Notes under the pieces: generated by a model
The model's input: only the letters and a program-made list of their open reading frames with translations
What the model was told of the DNA's origin: nothing
Databases searched by the model: none
NCBI RefSeq assembly: GCF_963678165.1
Contig: NZ_OY782755.1
Coordinates: 744,001 to 808,000, forward strand
DNA: 64,000 bases
Reading direction: 5' to 3'
Source: an uncultured Acetobacteroides sp.
GTDB taxonomy: Bacteria; Bacteroidota; Bacteroidia; Bacteroidales; ZOR0009
Translations under genes and position numbers: made by a program
In this document: piece after piece, positions 47,784 to 56,773 of the stretch
How positions within the stretch are numbered: the stretch's first letter is position 1
How the letters are laid out: each line of letters starts with the position of its first letter

Positions 47784-49799
47784 ATGGTGAGGAGAACCAA
47801 TGCTCGTATCACTAGGCGTTCGCTGTATGCTCTTGTGGCTATACTAAGTATTATTATTTCATCACCAAAGCAGGTGTTGGGGCAATGTCCTTTTGGTAGT
47901 GCTACAACCATAAGCTCCGCAACAACCGTAATTGGAAGTGGTGGCATTAAATCTCCCGATCAAGTTGTTATTACTCATGATGTGAGCCTAGGTACGGGGG
48001 ATACTTTTTATATATCGGGAACACTAGAGCTAAGTGGTAATATTTCAACAGGGAAGAACTCCAATATATACGTTTGTAGTGGTGGGTTACTGGTTATTCG
48101 GGGAAATTTAGCCTTGGGTAATCAGGCAAATGTTGTTGTTCGAACGGGGGGAACCCTTATTGTATTAGGGAATGTTGATGGTGCGCAGGGGAACATAGAT
48201 CTAGACAACGATGGTAAAATTGTTTTAGCAGGAACGGTTACCTTGAATGAGAATACATCGATGACGGGAAGTACAGGTGTAAGCTACATTTTTGATAGCA
48301 GCTTTGTTCCTAAGGTAGGCGCTGGTGGTACCGTCGGAAATTTCGACGACTTAATCCTTAACGATCCTGCTCTTCTCGATCTCTTCTCGCAGTACGCATG
48401 TCCTTCCAGCACGCCTTTTACGCTTACGGCAGCATTAAGCGGAGCGAACATTGTGCTAACGGCACCTTCGGGCTATGCTACCTACGACTTTTACGCAAAG
48501 ATGCCCGGATCTCCCGACACGGTAGTTCCGCTATCTACAGGAGGCGTATCGCCAACGCTAAGTGTTGCAGCAAGTACCTACCTAGGAGCAAAGCAGTTTG
48601 TGGTTTACGCAAAGACGGGGACCTGCTTTCAGGCAGCAACGGCTCCCTGCATTCCTCCTGTTGCCACACTATCGCTTACAACGCCATCTCCCGATTGCAA
48701 TGGGCCAATTGTTAAGCTCGATGTTGCCGGGGGGGCCACCGGTAGCAAGTACTCCTACTACATGGACGGCAGCAACTTCCTGTATCAGTCTAGCGCAAAC
48801 TCCTTCGTGAAGGATAATATTGGCGCAGGTACCCACGCTTTTAAGGTTGACGTTGTTTCGGCTAACGGATGCAATGCTACTACAAATACGGTAAGCTACA
48901 CCATGTCGGGGTCTACAACGCCTACCTGTAGTTGCGGCGGTAATGCATCGTACCAGTCTATTGACAACAGGGTGGAGAACTGGAGCGATGCCTCCACGTG
49001 GATGGTGCCCGATTGGCTAAGCCCCAAGGTGCCTGCGGGCATGGGAAGCCAACCCGTATACATAAAGGGTACGGTTACCTACACCGGGAATCTATCCATT
49101 AGCGGGGGGCACTTCATCGCCGATACGCTGATTGTGAAGGGCGACTTGACGGTTAACTCGTACAGCCTGAAGCTATGCCCGTCGAGCGTGCTTATCGTTC
49201 TTGGAAACTACAACGGTAACTCTGGTGGTGGAGGAAGTACCGACCTTCAGGGACGGGTTATTGTCGATGGGCTGATCAATAACTCCTACAGCAACACCGT
49301 TACCATTAGCAATGGGGGGCATCTTTACGGTGCAGGTGGGGCTACCAGCACCAACGGCATATCGGGTAGCGTTGAGACAAAGGACAACCTGCAGGCCAAC
49401 GATCCATCGCTGTACGACTACTACATGCTGCTAAAGTGTGGAGGTTCGGGGGTGACGGGTGGTACTATTCTTCCTTCCGTAGGCGATCCGTTCTGCTTTA
49501 CCGGCGCTGCCGTAAGCATTAACAGTACGCAGGCGGCAACACCTGCTGGTGCAACCTACAGCTGGCAGGGTAGCGTGGATAGCGGGAGCACCTGGTTTAA
49601 CTACGGTGGTACATCTGCTGCTAATACGGTCTCGACCATGGACCTTACCGTTGCCGGAAGCCCCGTTGTTGCCACCATCCTTAAGCTGCGAAGGGTTGCT
49701 ACCAGCGGAACATGCTCCGCATCCTCTAATACGATTACCGCCTACCGCCAGGCCCGAACCGGTGCCACCTACCATATTAGTAATGACGTGGCGAAGTAG
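47784..49799 (+). CDS. Large secreted beta-helix protein with YHISN C-terminal tail
   Basis: 671 residues. A signal peptide (LYALVAILSIIISSPKQVLG) is followed by parallel beta-helix-like repeats (about 60-150: LELSGNISTGKNSNIYVCSG, GLLVIRGNLALGNQANVVVR, GTLIVLGNVDG). An Ig-like central part (about 195-370) and a second beta-helix block (about 395-520) follow, the latter introduced by NWSDASTWMVPDW, the W-S-D-x-x-T-W motif common in Bacteroidota adhesin-like proteins. The very end reads TGATYHISNDVAK and is nearly the same as the end of the next gene's product. I see no typical type IX or gliding-associated sorting domain. Probably cell-surface or extracellular; function unknown. Confidence 0.75.
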   Translation: MVRRTNARITRRSLYALVAILSIIISSPKQVLGQCPFGSATTISSATTVIGSGGIKSPDQVVITHDVSLGTGDTFYISGTLELSGNISTGKNSNIYVCSGGLLVIRGNLALGNQANVVVRTGGTLIVLGNVDGAQGNIDLDNDGKIVLAGTVTLNENTSMTGSTGVSYIFDSSFVPKVGAGGTVGNFDDLILNDPALLDLFSQYACPSSTPFTLTAALSGANIVLTAPSGYATYDFYAKMPGSPDTVVPLSTGGVSPTLSVAASTYLGAKQFVVYAKTGTCFQAATAPCIPPVATLSLTTPSPDCNGPIVKLDVAGGATGSKYSYYMDGSNFLYQSSANSFVKDNIGAGTHAFKVDVVSANGCNATTNTVSYTMSGSTTPTCSCGGNASYQSIDNRVENWSDASTWMVPDWLSPKVPAGMGSQPVYIKGTVTYTGNLSISGGHFIADTLIVKGDLTVNSYSLKLCPSSVLIVLGNYNGNSGGGGSTDLQGRVIVDGLINNSYSNTVTISNGGHLYGAGGATSTNGISGSVETKDNLQANDPSLYDYYMLLKCGGSGVTGGTILPSVGDPFCFTGAAVSINSTQAATPAGATYSWQGSVDSGSTWFNYGGTSAANTVSTMDLTVAGSPVVATILKLRRVATSGTCSASSNTITAYRQARTGATYHISNDVAK

Positions 49800-50106
49800 G
49801 AGTGTGTAGTGAGGAACTGACTACCCTATAAGTAGCGTTGAGGCACCGTGTTGGTGCCTTTTCTGTTGGTACGCCATTGGGGATGGATGTACCGTGGTTC
49901 TGCTTTTTCATACCCTGTTAATATTCTTAATAGCTATTTATGTAAAGTGTAGTTCCCCGAAAAATGTTAATATTTGTCCTTTAGGTGGGGATGATATGGA
50001 AGAAGGGCGATGCAACCGCTCCTCTAGTATGCTATTCCCCTCCCGCTGGCTTTAAATATGCCTTAATATACATAAGACATTTACTTTTTACTATAGCTTT
50101 TAGGCC
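49800..50106. other. Gap between two secreted-protein genes
   Basis: 307 bp with a terminator (49841-49863) and an A/T-rich promoter region. GTTAATATTTG at 49966-49976 recurs 87 nt before the giant gene at 58320 and may be a shared promoter element, but A/T richness makes chance likely. Confidence 0.4.
49841..49863 (+). terminator. Terminator after the 671-residue secreted protein
   Basis: 7-bp stem AGGCACC and GGTGCCT followed by TTTT, 42 nt past the stop. Confidence 0.7.
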
Positions 50107-53100
50107 ATGGGTAAGGGACATAAAACTTCTGCATTGCAGCAGCTGATGCTTGCTGCGCTTTTCATTCTGCTGCTAACCATTCCTAGAGTGGCATGGGGAC
50201 AGTGCTCCTGTTCTGGGAGCACCTGGACAAACGCCACGGGGGTGACTGGCGATTGGATAAGTTCTTCTACTTGGGCAGGCAATCACGGTAGCCCAAACCC
50301 TTCTAACAATACCGAATCTATCTGTATTAGCGGAAATGTTGTGCTAAACAACGCCGCGGCAACCTTCCTCAGCAACTGGGGTGGTTCTATCACCGTGTGC
50401 GGGACCCTAGAGGTAAAGGGGGATATGACCGTTTTACCTAATCTTACGGTTTATGGAACGCTAAAGGTTGATGGGAATCTTACGGTTAATGGTGCTACAT
50501 TCAATAATGCTACCGTTGCTGTAGGAAAGAACTTCGTTGCAAATAATGGGGGATCCGTAAACTTTAGTGGTAACGGTACCTCTACCTTATCTGTTGGGGG
50601 AAGTTTTACCTCCAACACATCAACGGTAATCAGCGGGTATAATATCGGAGTTAATGGTGATGTTACAGCCAATAGCAACGAGATAAAATTCTTAGGTAAT
50701 GGGAGTAATACCTTAACGGTAGGCGGTAGCTTAACTTCCAATACCTCTACCCTTATAAGCGGCTATACCGCCGATATTGCAAAGGACTTGGTTTCAAGCA
50801 GCAACCCCGTTAACATAGGTACAGGGTCATCGGCATCTAAGGTAACGGTACATGGCAATCTGTCTACATCGAGCACGCCTATCAACGTGGGTGCTAGTGG
50901 CGAATTCCTCGTTCATGGCAACTGGGATGTAAAGAGCGGGTCGAATAGTACGATTACCGGAACCATGGCGGTAAAGGGTAGCCTTACCGCCGATCAGGGC
51001 GTTGACATCACCAATACCGGTAACCTGCTGATCTTTGGTGGGGCAAAGATCACGGGTGGTAGCGCGAATATCCAGGGAGACCTTCTGGTTGCTGGTAAAT
51101 TGGATACACCTACCAACTATAACTCGGGTACAGGTGGCAATATCTACTCCTTTGATCCGACTAGCAAGATGGGGCAGAACGGGGCCAAAATTGGACCAGA
51201 TGAGCTGAAGAAGAATGCTGATCTGTATAATCAATATACCCAGTACCAGGAGGCATTTGGTCTAGCGCCCCTGTCAGTAACGCTTACAGCATCGGTGGCC
51301 TCGCCTGTTTGTGCGGGCACCGAGGTAACCTTCACCGCCAAGTCGACCAAGGCCACCAGCTATACCTTCTACGTAAATGGGGCTGCCACTCCATCGCAGA
51401 GCGGCACCTCTAAAACATATGCCTATAAGCCTGCTAATGGCGACAAGGTGTCGGTGGTTGCCTCCGATGGTACCACTACCGCTAGCGCAACCTCCGAGGT
51501 CTATTCCGTTAATCCGCTACCTTCGTTTACTGGTTATACTTTCGATAAGCTTGCCGTATGTGCCGGGAGCGATGGCGCGGTGGTTATGAGCAGTTCTGAG
51601 AGCGGCATCAGCTACCAGTTATACGACGGTGTCGGAGCCGTAGGTATTTCTCAGACAGGTACGGGCAATGAGCTTACCATATCAATAGCAGCACCTGCTG
51701 CTACTGCTACATACCGTGTTGTTGCAACAAATCCGACTACGGGCTGTACGGCTTCGTTGCCCAACGCCTTTACCCTTGCGGTAAACACGCCACCATCGTT
51801 TATAGATAAAGCTACCTCTGCTATTTACCCTTTTACCGCTCCTGCCGTTTGTGCCGGAAGCGATGGCACGGTGGTTATGGGCGGCTCGGAGGCGGGTATC
51901 AGCTACCAGCTCTACAATGGAGCAACAGCGGTTGGTGCCCCATCGGTAGGAACGGGCTCTTCGGTATCGTTTACCATCCCTAGTCCTGCGGCTACTGCGA
52001 GTTACAACCTTGTCGCTACCAATCCGACTACGGGCTGTACGGCCTCGCTGGCTAGCGCCTTTGAGTTGAAGGTAAATCCGCTACCCTCGCTTACTGGTTA
52101 TACCTTCGATAAGCTTGCCGTATGTGCCGGAAGCGATGGCAAGGTTACCATGAGCGCATCGGAGCTTAATACCAGCTACCAGCTGTACAAGGGAAGCGTG
52201 GCTGTTGGTGACGCTGTTTCAGGAACTGGTGCTGCCGTTACGTTTACGATACCAGCACCCTCGGCTACTGCAGCTTACTCGGTGAAGGCCACCAGTAGTA
52301 CGGGATGCTCCGCCATCCTTGCCAATGCCTTTGAGCTAAAGGTTAATCCGCTACCCAACGTAGCTCTTACTTCGGATGCCGCTGGTGCGGTATGTGGCGG
52401 AAGTCCCGTTACCTTCGAGGCAACAGCAGGTATGAGCGCCTATACCTTTATGCTTGACAGCGGATCGATTACTCGCATCGACAATGCCGCTGTAAGCAGC
52501 TATACGGCCACCTCGCTTGCTGGCGATACCCGTGTATGGGTTGTTGCCACCGATGCTAAGGGATGTGTCGGAACGTCGAAGGCGTTGACTGTTGCGGTGT
52601 ACCCTAATCCTACCGTATCGCTAAGTGTTGCTGGCGGCTCCACCGTTTGTGAGGGTGCTCCCGTGAAGCTTAGCGCCAGTGGGGCTGGCTCCAGCTACCT
52701 TGGGCTGCTATCAACCATAGCATCGTACGAGTTTTTGGTGAATGGAGCATCGGTACAGGTGGGCGATGCCTCCAAAAGCACTCTTACCTATGGCATGCCT
52801 GCCGGAAGCCCCGTTCCCGTAGCTGTTAAGGTTACCGACAGCCGGGGGTGCAGCAGCCGCGATGAGGTAAGCCTAACGGTGAACCCCAAGCCTGCTGCTG
52901 CCATACAGGTAACCAGCGGGAGCACCACCATCTGCAAGGGCGACAAGGTAACGCTATCGGCAAGCGGTGGAAGCCTCTACCAGTTTACCGTAGGCACCCA
53001 AGCGGCCGGAGTACTGGGTACCGAAAGCACCACTGAAACCACCTCGCTCGCTAATGGCGAGAGGGTGAGCGTGCTGGTAACCGACGGCAACGGCTGTTCG

Positions 53101-55623
53101 GCGACGGCCCAAACACAGCCCTTTACGGTGAAGGACTTGCCTACGGTGACGCTTACGGCCGATAAGGCGAAGATATGCGCGGGCGATGCGGTTACCTTTA
53201 CAGCAGCGCCCGCCACCTACAGCGCCTACACCTTTACCCTCGATGGGACCAGCGTGGCTGGACCGTCAACAGCGTATGCCTACAAGACCACTACGCTGGG
53301 CAACCAAAGCGCCGTAACCGTTAGGGTGAAGGATGCCGCTACGGGATGCTGGGGCGAGTCGGCACCTGTAAAGACGACCGTTACCCCTCTGCCCGTTGTT
53401 ACCTTAGGCATCGAGGATAACTCGAATATCCCCAACGACAATCAGGTATGTAAGGATAGCAAGGTAACGCTGGTTGCACCAAGTGGGGGCGATTCGTATA
53501 GCTTCGAACTGAACGGTAAGGTGCTTACCCCTGTAGGTAGCAGCAACCGTATGACGGTTGACCTTGCTAATCTTGCGGGCTATACCGTTAATGTAGGGAG
53601 TAATAAGCTTAAGGTTACCATGACGGCCAATGGATGTAGCGCCTCCTCTACCATGGAGTCGTTAAGGGTTTACAAAAGGGCAGGTAAGCCTACCGTTGAT
53701 GGAAAAACTCTTGTTTGGTCGTGGGATGATGCTACGCAAACATACAGTGCAACAGGAATCTCTTTGCCAGATTCTTGCTACTGGAGGCTAAATCCCGTTG
53801 CATCGGGTGCTATTACCAATAACTGGAATAATAGCGTTGATGTTACCTGGAGCCGATTCCTGAACTCCTCCAGCGTAATCGCTGCTGGCTATAATACAGG
53901 TTGTGGTGTAGGACCAGAATCTGATCCTTTAAATGTTACAACCTTTCAGGCATTTGGTCCTCCAAGTCAGCCATCTTCCTCGTCTTCATCTTTTTGTGTC
54001 GGGTCCTCTATCGAATTTAAAACTACAAACCAATCTTTATACTTTGGCAAAAATAACTGGGAGATATACAATAGCGTATCCAATAAGCGCATTGCTACTT
54101 ATACGGGATATACTACCTATGCATGGACTAGCTCCGCTGTAGGAACGTATAAGGTTAGGACGAAATACGATGGAGATGATCGCTGGTCGGACTTCTACGA
54201 GTTTACAGTAGAAGATGTTATCCCTGCTACTATCACGATGTCTACCAACAACGTATGCCCTGGCACCACCATCACCTTTACGGCTCCTACTGGTGCAAAG
54301 AAGTACCGCTTCTATAGGATTCGAGGTGGTGTTGAGGCGAATCTTCCCAATCAGCCCCAGGCGGAGAACTTTATATCGGTTAGCGCTACCACCAATATGG
54401 CTCTAGCTGCTGCTGTTGCCAATGGCGATAGGGTAGGCGTGCAGGTGATTAGCAGCTGCGGCGCGCCCACGGCCACATCGGATGCGGTGGTGGTGCATAC
54501 CGACATCACCCCAACAATCAGCACCTCCAAGAGTTACGCCTGCTTCAACGATGCTGGCTCTATTGCTCTTACGGCAACCGACGGCGGGTCGAAGTATGAG
54601 TGGCTGGTTGATGGAGTAAAGGTGGGCGAGACAGCTGCGGGCAGCTACAGCGGCGTTGTGCCAAGTGCCCTGTCGGTTGGTGCCCACCAGCTGCAGGTGT
54701 ACGTAACCTACTGCAGTCGCATGGCCTCCGACCCTATTCCGTTTACTGTGCTGCCAAGCCCATCGGGCTCGTTGAGCATCGATAAGCCATCGCCAATATG
54801 TGCTGGAACAGCCCTAACCCTTACCGCCACCAAGGGGTACGATCGGTATAAGTTCTTCATAAACGGCATATCGCAGGGCGAGCAGCTCACGGCCTCCAAC
54901 CCTACGGCCAACCAGCTGCTGCTAAGCCCCACCGCTAACAGCACCTACACCGTTAGCGTGTATGGCTGCGGCGTGTGGTCGCCAGCGGCTCCCAGTATAG
55001 CGATGGTGGTTAACGATGTTCCCCCACAGCCTTCGCTGCTTCCTGCTTCGCCTGTTGTTTGTCCTGGCGAAAGCATCACGCTTACGGCACCTGCTGGCTA
55101 CGATGGCTACCAGTTTTCCATCGGGGGAAGCGCTGGCGCTGAGGTTGGCCAGAATACGGTTGCCATCTCATCGTCCGATGCCGGTAAGGATATTGTGGTT
55201 AAGGCAAAGAACGGCTGCGGGTGGTCGGCTGCCAGCACACCTGTAAGTGTTGCGCTACGGTCGCTGCCATCGTACACCTGGGAGGAGCATAAGGATGGCG
55301 TATGCGCTGGATGCACCTACGAGTACAGGCTGTCCAACACCACGGCCACCTACAGCTGGTCGATCCGTACCGACAATAGTGGCATGGCGATAGACCCCTA
55401 CAGCGATTTTGTACCTGCCAATCCGGCGGGGCGCGATGTGGCCATTCATTTTGGCAGCAATGCCTCCTACTATGTAGGGAACTCTATAGTCCCCATTAAT
55501 CGCTACCTCTACGTAAAGATATCGGATGGGGGATGCAGCGTGTGGGAGACCAAGAAGATTACCATCTACAGGGTGCCTATTACCGGTTCACCCTACCACA
55601 TCAGCAACAGCGTGGCCAAGTAA
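50107..55623 (+). CDS. Giant secreted Ig-like repeat protein with YHISN C-terminal tail
   Basis: 1838 residues. Signal peptide (LAALFILLLTIPRVAWG), a WISSSTWAGNHGSPNP segment, then a beta-helix-like region (about 70-370: GTLEVKGDMTVLPNLTVYGT). From about 385 to 1800 it is a string of Ig-like domains of roughly 80-95 residues, many opening with a Cys in VCAGSDG, ICAGDAVTFTA or VCPGTTITFTAP. Several neighbouring domains are near-identical in DNA. The end, TGSPYHISNSVAK, copies that of the preceding gene. It has no enzyme motif and is likely a surface adhesin or matrix protein. Confidence 0.75.
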   Translation: MGKGHKTSALQQLMLAALFILLLTIPRVAWGQCSCSGSTWTNATGVTGDWISSSTWAGNHGSPNPSNNTESICISGNVVLNNAAATFLSNWGGSITVCGTLEVKGDMTVLPNLTVYGTLKVDGNLTVNGATFNNATVAVGKNFVANNGGSVNFSGNGTSTLSVGGSFTSNTSTVISGYNIGVNGDVTANSNEIKFLGNGSNTLTVGGSLTSNTSTLISGYTADIAKDLVSSSNPVNIGTGSSASKVTVHGNLSTSSTPINVGASGEFLVHGNWDVKSGSNSTITGTMAVKGSLTADQGVDITNTGNLLIFGGAKITGGSANIQGDLLVAGKLDTPTNYNSGTGGNIYSFDPTSKMGQNGAKIGPDELKKNADLYNQYTQYQEAFGLAPLSVTLTASVASPVCAGTEVTFTAKSTKATSYTFYVNGAATPSQSGTSKTYAYKPANGDKVSVVASDGTTTASATSEVYSVNPLPSFTGYTFDKLAVCAGSDGAVVMSSSESGISYQLYDGVGAVGISQTGTGNELTISIAAPAATATYRVVATNPTTGCTASLPNAFTLAVNTPPSFIDKATSAIYPFTAPAVCAGSDGTVVMGGSEAGISYQLYNGATAVGAPSVGTGSSVSFTIPSPAATASYNLVATNPTTGCTASLASAFELKVNPLPSLTGYTFDKLAVCAGSDGKVTMSASELNTSYQLYKGSVAVGDAVSGTGAAVTFTIPAPSATAAYSVKATSSTGCSAILANAFELKVNPLPNVALTSDAAGAVCGGSPVTFEATAGMSAYTFMLDSGSITRIDNAAVSSYTATSLAGDTRVWVVATDAKGCVGTSKALTVAVYPNPTVSLSVAGGSTVCEGAPVKLSASGAGSSYLGLLSTIASYEFLVNGASVQVGDASKSTLTYGMPAGSPVPVAVKVTDSRGCSSRDEVSLTVNPKPAAAIQVTSGSTTICKGDKVTLSASGGSLYQFTVGTQAAGVLGTESTTETTSLANGERVSVLVTDGNGCSATAQTQPFTVKDLPTVTLTADKAKICAGDAVTFTAAPATYSAYTFTLDGTSVAGPSTAYAYKTTTLGNQSAVTVRVKDAATGCWGESAPVKTTVTPLPVVTLGIEDNSNIPNDNQVCKDSKVTLVAPSGGDSYSFELNGKVLTPVGSSNRMTVDLANLAGYTVNVGSNKLKVTMTANGCSASSTMESLRVYKRAGKPTVDGKTLVWSWDDATQTYSATGISLPDSCYWRLNPVASGAITNNWNNSVDVTWSRFLNSSSVIAAGYNTGCGVGPESDPLNVTTFQAFGPPSQPSSSSSSFCVGSSIEFKTTNQSLYFGKNNWEIYNSVSNKRIATYTGYTTYAWTSSAVGTYKVRTKYDGDDRWSDFYEFTVEDVIPATITMSTNNVCPGTTITFTAPTGAKKYRFYRIRGGVEANLPNQPQAENFISVSATTNMALAAAVANGDRVGVQVISSCGAPTATSDAVVVHTDITPTISTSKSYACFNDAGSIALTATDGGSKYEWLVDGVKVGETAAGSYSGVVPSALSVGAHQLQVYVTYCSRMASDPIPFTVLPSPSGSLSIDKPSPICAGTALTLTATKGYDRYKFFINGISQGEQLTASNPTANQLLLSPTANSTYTVSVYGCGVWSPAAPSIAMVVNDVPPQPSLLPASPVVCPGESITLTAPAGYDGYQFSIGGSAGAEVGQNTVAISSSDAGKDIVVKAKNGCGWSAASTPVSVALRSLPSYTWEEHKDGVCAGCTYEYRLSNTTATYSWSIRTDNSGMAIDPYSDFVPANPAGRDVAIHFGSNASYYVGNSIVPINRYLYVKISDGGCSVWETKKITIYRVPITGSPYHISNSVAK
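51523..52350 (+). repeat. Near-identical Ig-domain repeats within the giant gene
   Basis: Three consecutive units carry almost the same sequence (CTTCGATAAGCTTGCCGTAT at 51539-51558, AGCTTGCCGTATGTGCCGG at 52112-52130, and a diverged copy near 51840). Protein segments LPSFTGYTFDKLAVCAGSDG and LPSLTGYTFDKLAVCAGSDG are duplicated. Such copies invite unequal recombination, so the domain number may vary between strains. Confidence 0.7.
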
Positions 55624-55940
55624 CTAGGGGCGTGGAGTAGCCGCAGGGGGCTTTAGCTCCCTGCCCGCAGCTGCCCATGCTAAGCGCAGACGGTGCTTAT
55701 GCTCTTATTTTGTGGTCTCCGGCATGGCATGGTGGCGATCCGAGGTTTTGGTTGCCAGTTCCTCACCAACATAGGCCAGCCCGCAGCAGGTTGCTAGCCT
55801 TTTGTGGGGAGTAGCTAGGCATTCTCCCATTATCGTTGCGCGCTGCCGTGCGATTCCCATTTTGGGGTAAACGTGGCGGTTGGGTGGCAGTAAATTCGAA
55901 ATCTTGGCCGCTGGTGCTAACCCAAATTCTTCCATACAAC

Positions 55941-56011
55941 GAGACGCATGCAATGCGTCTCTAACCTTGCGACGCTGATTCTGGCTGGTAGAGACGCGAT
56001 GCTCGCGTCTC
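55941..56011. repeat. Pair of REP-like palindromes with compensatory changes
   Basis: Two 21-bp hairpins, GAGACGCAT-GCA-ATGCGTCTC (55941-55961) and GAGACGCGA-TGC-TCGCGTCTC (55991-56011), 50 bp apart. Arms are 9 bp with a 3-nt centre; the changed bases are matched on both arms, so the fold is conserved. Similar GTAGAGACGC repeats are widespread in other bacterial genomes. Confidence 0.7.
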
Positions 56012-56132
56012 GAAACAAATTGAAGCATGGCTTTTCCCCAATGCCTGCCAACAAACCAATAATCAACGCTCGAAAAAATCCTAAAAGCGATATCCCTGAC
56101 GCCAATACCCCTTTTCGGAATTAGCATTGGAC

Positions 56133-56446
56133 TATCTATCGGCGCTAACAGCCGCTTTCCGATTTTGGGAATTAGCTGCTATCGGAATTACTTTCTTCTT
56201 CCGAATCTCGGATTTGATTTCCATCGGCATAAATAGCTGCTTCCGAATTCCGGATTTGGCTGCTATCGGCGATGGTAGTGGTTCCCGAGTTCCGGATTTG
56301 GCTGCTATCGGCACGAAAAGCTAATTCCGATTTTCGGATTTAGCTGTTATCGGCGATAGCAGCGGTTTCCGATTTTCGGATTTTACTGATATCGGCACGA
56401 ATAGCTAATTCCGAATTTTAGATTTAGCTGTTGTCGGCGATAGCAC
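56133..56446. repeat. Array F: about eight tandem 42-bp repeats with two alternating palindromes, upstream of a DUF6261 gene
   Basis: The marker ATCGGC (or variant) starts at 56138, 56181, 56223, 56265, 56307, 56349, 56391 and 56433; all steps are 42 bp except the first (43). Two palindromes alternate about 21 bp apart: one of the type TCCGA-TTT-TCGGA (also TCCGAATTCCGGA), the other CTGTTATC-GGC-GATAGCAG. The array ends about 270 bp before the promoter of the third DUF6261 gene. Confidence 0.85.
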
Positions 56447-56713
56447 TGCCTCCCGGAGGTGGTGCTTAGGCTGTTTTTGTCGTGATTTTTTGCTCCTAGC
56501 ACCGAGTTGCTGGCTGCTTACTGCTATGCAGCGGTTGTTTTAATGTGTGGAATAGTAGTATGTTATGGATTTTGCTGCTGCTCTCGTGTGGGCACTTTTG
56601 CTGCGGCGTAGAATTCCCTATTGCCCTTATGGCAGGCAAAGTGTTGGCGTGCAATTTTGTTTAGAATCATTCCGAATTAAGGTATGGGGGGTTAAAAAAT
56701 GTATCTGTTCCTA

Positions 56714-56745
56714 TTGACAAGTTAATTTGCACTGCCGTAGATTTG
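56714..56745 (+). promoter_or_regulatory. Promoter of DUF6261 paralogue 3
   Basis: TTG (56714-56716), 21 nt, then TAGATTTG (56738-56745), a full match to the Bacteroidota -33/-7 pattern, 28 nt before the start codon. Confidence 0.6.
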
Positions 56746-56773
56746 AGTATTGTTAATTAATATTCTACTGCAT

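Larger units (their letters stand above)
55624..56773. other. Gene-free region with REP-like hairpins and array F
   Basis: 1.15 kb between the giant gene and the third DUF6261 gene. It holds a hairpin at 55641-55662 (GCAGGG...CCCTGC, possible terminator), two REP-like palindromes (55941-55961 and 55991-56011), array F (56133-56446) and a good promoter at 56714-56745. No gene is called; open frames here are repeat artefacts. Confidence 0.5.
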
